This document shows, one piece after another, positions 61,167 to 64,000 of a stretch of 64,000 bases of DNA (positions are counted from its first letter, which is position 1; every line of letters begins with the position of its first letter). Below the pieces are notes generated by a model. That model ran no database searches and was not told the origin of the DNA. It saw nothing but the letters and a program-made list of their open reading frames with translations. Location: assembly GCF_011762185.1 (NCBI RefSeq), contig NZ_JAASQJ010000001.1, forward strand, positions 620,001 to 684,000, read 5' to 3'. The DNA comes from Dyadobacter arcticus (GTDB taxonomy: Bacteria > Bacteroidota > Bacteroidia > Cytophagales > Spirosomataceae). A program made the translations under genes and the position numbers.

Positions 61167-62552
61167 TCAAATAGTCGGCTCCCAGCCTTTTTCATATTCC
61201 CTCTTCCAAAGCTTCTCTGCAGCTTTATTCCCTTTAATATGCCCGTTTGTCGAATCAATATTCAAAGTTTCCCCTGAGCGGATCGCAATGTTACCCAGCT
61301 GCGCCAGCAGTGTACTCTGATGCCCGCCGACAATTTCAGAAGCGAGCGGAGCTCCTTTTTTGATGGCGTCGAAAAAGTTTTGGATGTGCAATGCGTCCAG
61401 ACCCTGTGATGGGTTCATCTTGTTTCTTGGGTCGATCACAAAATCATTTTTTACTTCCTTAATCACTTTATTATCAAGCCCGTAAATCGTGTAAGCATTA
61501 CCTTCCCAGATTTGTAGTGAGCCATTTTCACCATAGAAAATCACTCCCACACTGCTGCCTTCATTGGTACGCCCATTGCAGCTGCGTCCTTCCCATGACA
61601 TAGCCGTGTTGTTGGCAAATTCCAGATTAATTACCTGTGTATCTGGTGCTTCCCAATCGTCTTTGTAACGGTAGCGCCCGCCCGATGAAGTTACCCGGGT
61701 AGGATAGTCGACCTGTAAACCCCAGCGCATGAGGTCCAGCATGTGGGTTCCGTTGTTCAATGCTTCGCCGGTTCCCCAATGCCAGAACCAATGCCAGTTG
61801 TAATGGATCACATTGTCTTTATAAGCCTTGCGGGGTGCAGGGCCCTGCCATAAATCATAGTTCAGCCAGGAAGGGGCAGCCGTTTCTTTGCCTATTCCAA
61901 TGGACGCACGGTTGTTGGTATACCAGCCTTTTACAAAATACGGCCTGCCGATCGCGCCATTATGTACCTCCTTAATCCCGGCAGCCACATTCGGCCAGGA
62001 ACGGCGCTGGTTGCCCATTTGGATCACATTCTTATATTTTTTTGCAACCGATACCAGAAGCTCCCCCTCATGTGGGTTGTGGCTGCAGGGTTTTTCCAGG
62101 TAAACATGTTTTCCAGCCTTGGAAGCAAGAATTGCGGCTGGCGCATGCCAATGGTCGGGAGCTGCCACGACCAGCGCATCCAAATCTTTGTTTTCCAATG
62201 CTTTACGAAAGTCGGGGACGTTCGCAGGTTTGGACTTCGTAATGTCATTTACCGTCTCGATCGCTTTATCGGCCGCGCGGGTGTCCACATCAGAAATAGA
62301 AATTACCTCGCAATTGGGCTGTAAGGCATAGTTGGAAGAAAGCGCCAGTCCACGGCTATTCACACCCATTACACCTACCCGTACCTTTTCATTTGCTCCC
62401 AAAATTTTGCCATAGCTTTTTGGACTAAAACCTGGCAAAACACCACCAAAAGTAATCACAGCGCTTCCAGCCAATGTTTTTTTGATAAAATCTCTGCGGT
62501 TATCCGATTGATTACAATCCATATCTTTTTTTGTCTGATTGATATTTTGCAT
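61167..62552 (-). CDS. Gfo/Idh/MocA-family oxidoreductase with Tat signal
   Basis: A 461-residue protein with a twin-arginine signal (NRRDFIKKTLAGSAV), the Rossmann motif VGVMGVNSRGLAL, VVAAPDHWHAPAAILASKAG, the catalytic-region HVYLEKPCSHNPHEGELL and the C-terminal HIQNFFDAIKKG. It should be exported folded with NAD(P) bound, presumably by the Tat system whose TatA is encoded at 29833. An ATG at 62522 is an equally good start and keeps the RR motif. The sugar substrate is unknown. It lies 18 nt downstream of the propeller-like gene. Confidence 0.9.
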   Translation of the reverse strand: MQNINQTKKDMDCNQSDNRRDFIKKTLAGSAVITFGGVLPGFSPKSYGKILGANEKVRVGVMGVNSRGLALSSNYALQPNCEVISISDVDTRAADKAIETVNDITKSKPANVPDFRKALENKDLDALVVAAPDHWHAPAAILASKAGKHVYLEKPCSHNPHEGELLVSVAKKYKNVIQMGNQRRSWPNVAAGIKEVHNGAIGRPYFVKGWYTNNRASIGIGKETAAPSWLNYDLWQGPAPRKAYKDNVIHYNWHWFWHWGTGEALNNGTHMLDLMRWGLQVDYPTRVTSSGGRYRYKDDWEAPDTQVINLEFANNTAMSWEGRSCNGRTNEGSSVGVIFYGENGSLQIWEGNAYTIYGLDNKVIKEVKNDFVIDPRNKMNPSQGLDALHIQNFFDAIKKGAPLASEIVGGHQSTLLAQLGNIAIRSGETLNIDSTNGHIKGNKAAEKLWKREYEKGWEPTI

Positions 62553-62570
62553 GGAATAAGCGTTTAATGT

Positions 62571-63890
62571 TCATTTGAATGGATTAGGGATTTTGATTAG
62601 GCCCTGAATAATTTTTTCATCGTGCTCGAGCCGGCCAAGAGTGTAAACGCTGCCATCCGCACCGACCGCGATCGAATTCACATAAGTAGGTCGGGCGCCA
62701 TTTTCGTAAAATATGGGGCCGTGATCCATGTATGTCTGGCTTGGAAGGTTATAGGTGATCAAATGAAGGTTTTCCAACCCTTTCGCCGCACCTTTCGCAA
62801 TTTGCGTTTCTCCTTTTACCCGTTTACCATCTTGATACACAGGCCCGCCGGTAAGATAATAGATTGTTTCCTGATCAGGCCCAAGCTGAAAACCAAGGTA
62901 ACCATAGCTAAACTGGTCAAACATCCCGCTTCTTTTGGACGGCCCGGACGTAATGCGTTCGACTATCTCAATCCTCTCCGACTTTGGATCAAAACGGAAG
63001 AGATATCCTGAGTTACCGTGTACGCCGTACGCAACATTCTCGGTCGGGTGCCAGAAGATTTTCCGCCAATTGTACGACATGCTTCCAGGCCGGGTAGGGT
63101 CGTATTTCCCAAAATAGTCCAGCCGCAAATCCACGTTTTCCAGCTTGCGGATCGCAATGGTTTCCGGATCATAACAAAAAATATCACCCTCAGCCACTGA
63201 GAAATAAACCTTTCCATTTCTAGCATCCACAAAGAGCGATCGGCAAAGAGAGCGAAAATCCTGCCCGGGCGCTCCCGCTTCGCCGCCATGGGAGATCGGG
63301 CCGAGAATCCTTAACGCCTTCTGATCAACATCATAATGCACAAAATTGCCATGGGGCCACGTAATGCCATACAATTGTCCCCGATCACGGTCCATAGTCA
63401 TTGAAACTACTCCCTCGCCATTCTGGATTTTGGCCAGATCTTCAAATTGCCCTGTTTTTAAATCATAAGAAAGGAAATGTCCGCCCGGATATAGCCCATA
63501 TCCCTCTGGAGGCGTTTCCGGCAGCCGTTCCATTCCGTCAATTGACTGATAGTAGCCGACATGTGTGGAGAAATACAGCTTTCCATCTCGTTCGTAAAAC
63601 CGGACGTGGCTTTTGCCTTGCGGAATTGTTTTCGAATCCTTCTCTCCGCAAATTTCAGTAAGGTCACCCAAAAACCGGATCGAATCGTTTTCAGGATCAT
63701 ACACATACATTTGACCTCCAACTTCGTGATTGTCGGAAGACAGAACGTAATATATTTTGCCGTCACTCGCAGCTGAAATCGCATTGTAAGTATCATGTGC
63801 TTTTTCAAAACCCGAGTAATAAAGGTTGGCAGTTAAGGTTTCCTTATCCGTCAAAGACTCAAATGCCACAAAATAGTCGGTACGATTCAC
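62571..63890 (-). CDS. Uncharacterized beta-propeller-like protein
   Basis: A 439-residue protein starting with GTG at 63890 (MNRTDYFVAFE) and without signal peptide. It has repeated propeller-type strands such as GKIYYVLSSDNHEVGG, GKLYFSTHVGYYQSI, LYGITWPHGNFVHYDVD, GKVYFSVAEGDIFCYDPE and DGSVYTLGRLEHDEK. I cannot name the family or activity. It is encoded between the Tat-exported oxidoreductase and a further upstream gene, all on one strand with small gaps, so it may be part of the same sugar pathway. Confidence 0.75.
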   Translation of the reverse strand: MNRTDYFVAFESLTDKETLTANLYYSGFEKAHDTYNAISAASDGKIYYVLSSDNHEVGGQMYVYDPENDSIRFLGDLTEICGEKDSKTIPQGKSHVRFYERDGKLYFSTHVGYYQSIDGMERLPETPPEGYGLYPGGHFLSYDLKTGQFEDLAKIQNGEGVVSMTMDRDRGQLYGITWPHGNFVHYDVDQKALRILGPISHGGEAGAPGQDFRSLCRSLFVDARNGKVYFSVAEGDIFCYDPETIAIRKLENVDLRLDYFGKYDPTRPGSMSYNWRKIFWHPTENVAYGVHGNSGYLFRFDPKSERIEIVERITSGPSKRSGMFDQFSYGYLGFQLGPDQETIYYLTGGPVYQDGKRVKGETQIAKGAAKGLENLHLITYNLPSQTYMDHGPIFYENGARPTYVNSIAVGADGSVYTLGRLEHDEKIIQGLIKIPNPFK

Positions 63891-63900
63891 GATCGGAACA

Positions 63901-64000
63901 TTAGTTTTTGATTACCCGCGATTCGGGTTTGACTACGCCAGCCTGCTTTGCCAGCTGCACCATTCCATTCAAAATTTCAATTTCCACATCCGAGGCCCAG
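63901..64000 (-). CDS. C-terminal end of an unidentified protein (cut by window)
   Basis: The minus-strand frame from the window edge to a TAA at 63901-63903 reads WASDVEIEILNGMVQLAKQA, then GVVKPESRVIKN. Thirty-two residues are too few to identify. Its stop is 10 nt before the GTG of the propeller-like gene, so they are likely co-transcribed. Confidence 0.6.
   Translation of the reverse strand, partial: WASDVEIEILNGMVQLAKQAGVVKPESRVIKN

Overview
The window looks like the chromosome of an aerobic, non-enteric Bacteroidota of the Cytophagales, most like Dyadobacter or a close relative. The evidence is two SusC/SusD pairs, an ECF sigma/FecR pair, the type IX secretion (T9SS) translocon gene sprA with a nearby T9SS-type cargo protein, DUF4199 proteins, gldF, and promoters of the Bacteroidota type (TTTG, about 20 nt, TAnnTTTG). 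The taxon is inferred from gene content only. I saw no rRNA, tRNA or CRISPR array.

Layout. 1-6.3 kb (minus) is a sigma/FecR-controlled uptake locus: ECF sigma, FecR anti-sigma, an STN-bearing SusC and a SusD cut by the window edge. 6.5-15.3 kb is housekeeping: guaB, a DedA protein, a ComA-like phosphosulfolactate synthase, a thioesterase, an ABC exporter, mazG, a thiamine pyrophosphokinase-like gene and an M1 peptidase. 15.3-27.9 kb (minus) holds a Kelch protein and a polysaccharide utilization locus: a triple-tyrosine/LuxR-type regulator, SusC, SusD, a LamG-fold lipoprotein and two tandem GH144-like glucanases, probably acting on beta-1,2-glucan. 28-31.6 kb has a gene remnant, mdh, a DUF1232 gene, tatA and gatA. 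31.8-41.8 kb (plus) has a lytic transglycosylase, ruvA, sprA and gcvH. 41.8-46.7 kb (plus) has a dihydroorotase homologue lacking its HxH motif, two DUF4199 genes, gldF and an ECF sigma/RskA-type pair, followed by a Tat-exported FAD oxidoreductase at 46.8-48.6 kb.

48.6-52.6 kb is the accessory part and the most interesting region. It holds three tightly packed minus-strand genes, TcmP (three-Cys-motif partner), a DUF5131/Gp37-Gp68-like three-Cys protein and a protein with a HEPN-like RX4H motif. An XRE-type regulator lies upstream. Lines I counted by hand in this stretch are 32-35% G+C, against 40-60% in sampled flanking lines. It reads as a transferred, possibly defensive, three-gene system. 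A small plus-strand ORF beside it ends in a G-quadruplex-type run.

52.7-55.8 kb encodes a secreted subtilase with a T9SS-type C-terminal domain and a small beta-barrel-like protein. 55.9-64 kb (minus) is a sugar-catabolism region: two secreted Gfo/Idh/MocA oxidoreductases, nagB, nagA, a sugar MFS transporter, a propeller-like protein and the 3' end of one more gene.

Intergenic DNA carries several palindromic repeat families. One is a 20-nt palindrome with conserved symmetry but changing arms (five copies). Another is a tandem composite element near 61 kb. A third is two copies of a CTGAGCGGAGTCGAAG-type inverted repeat.
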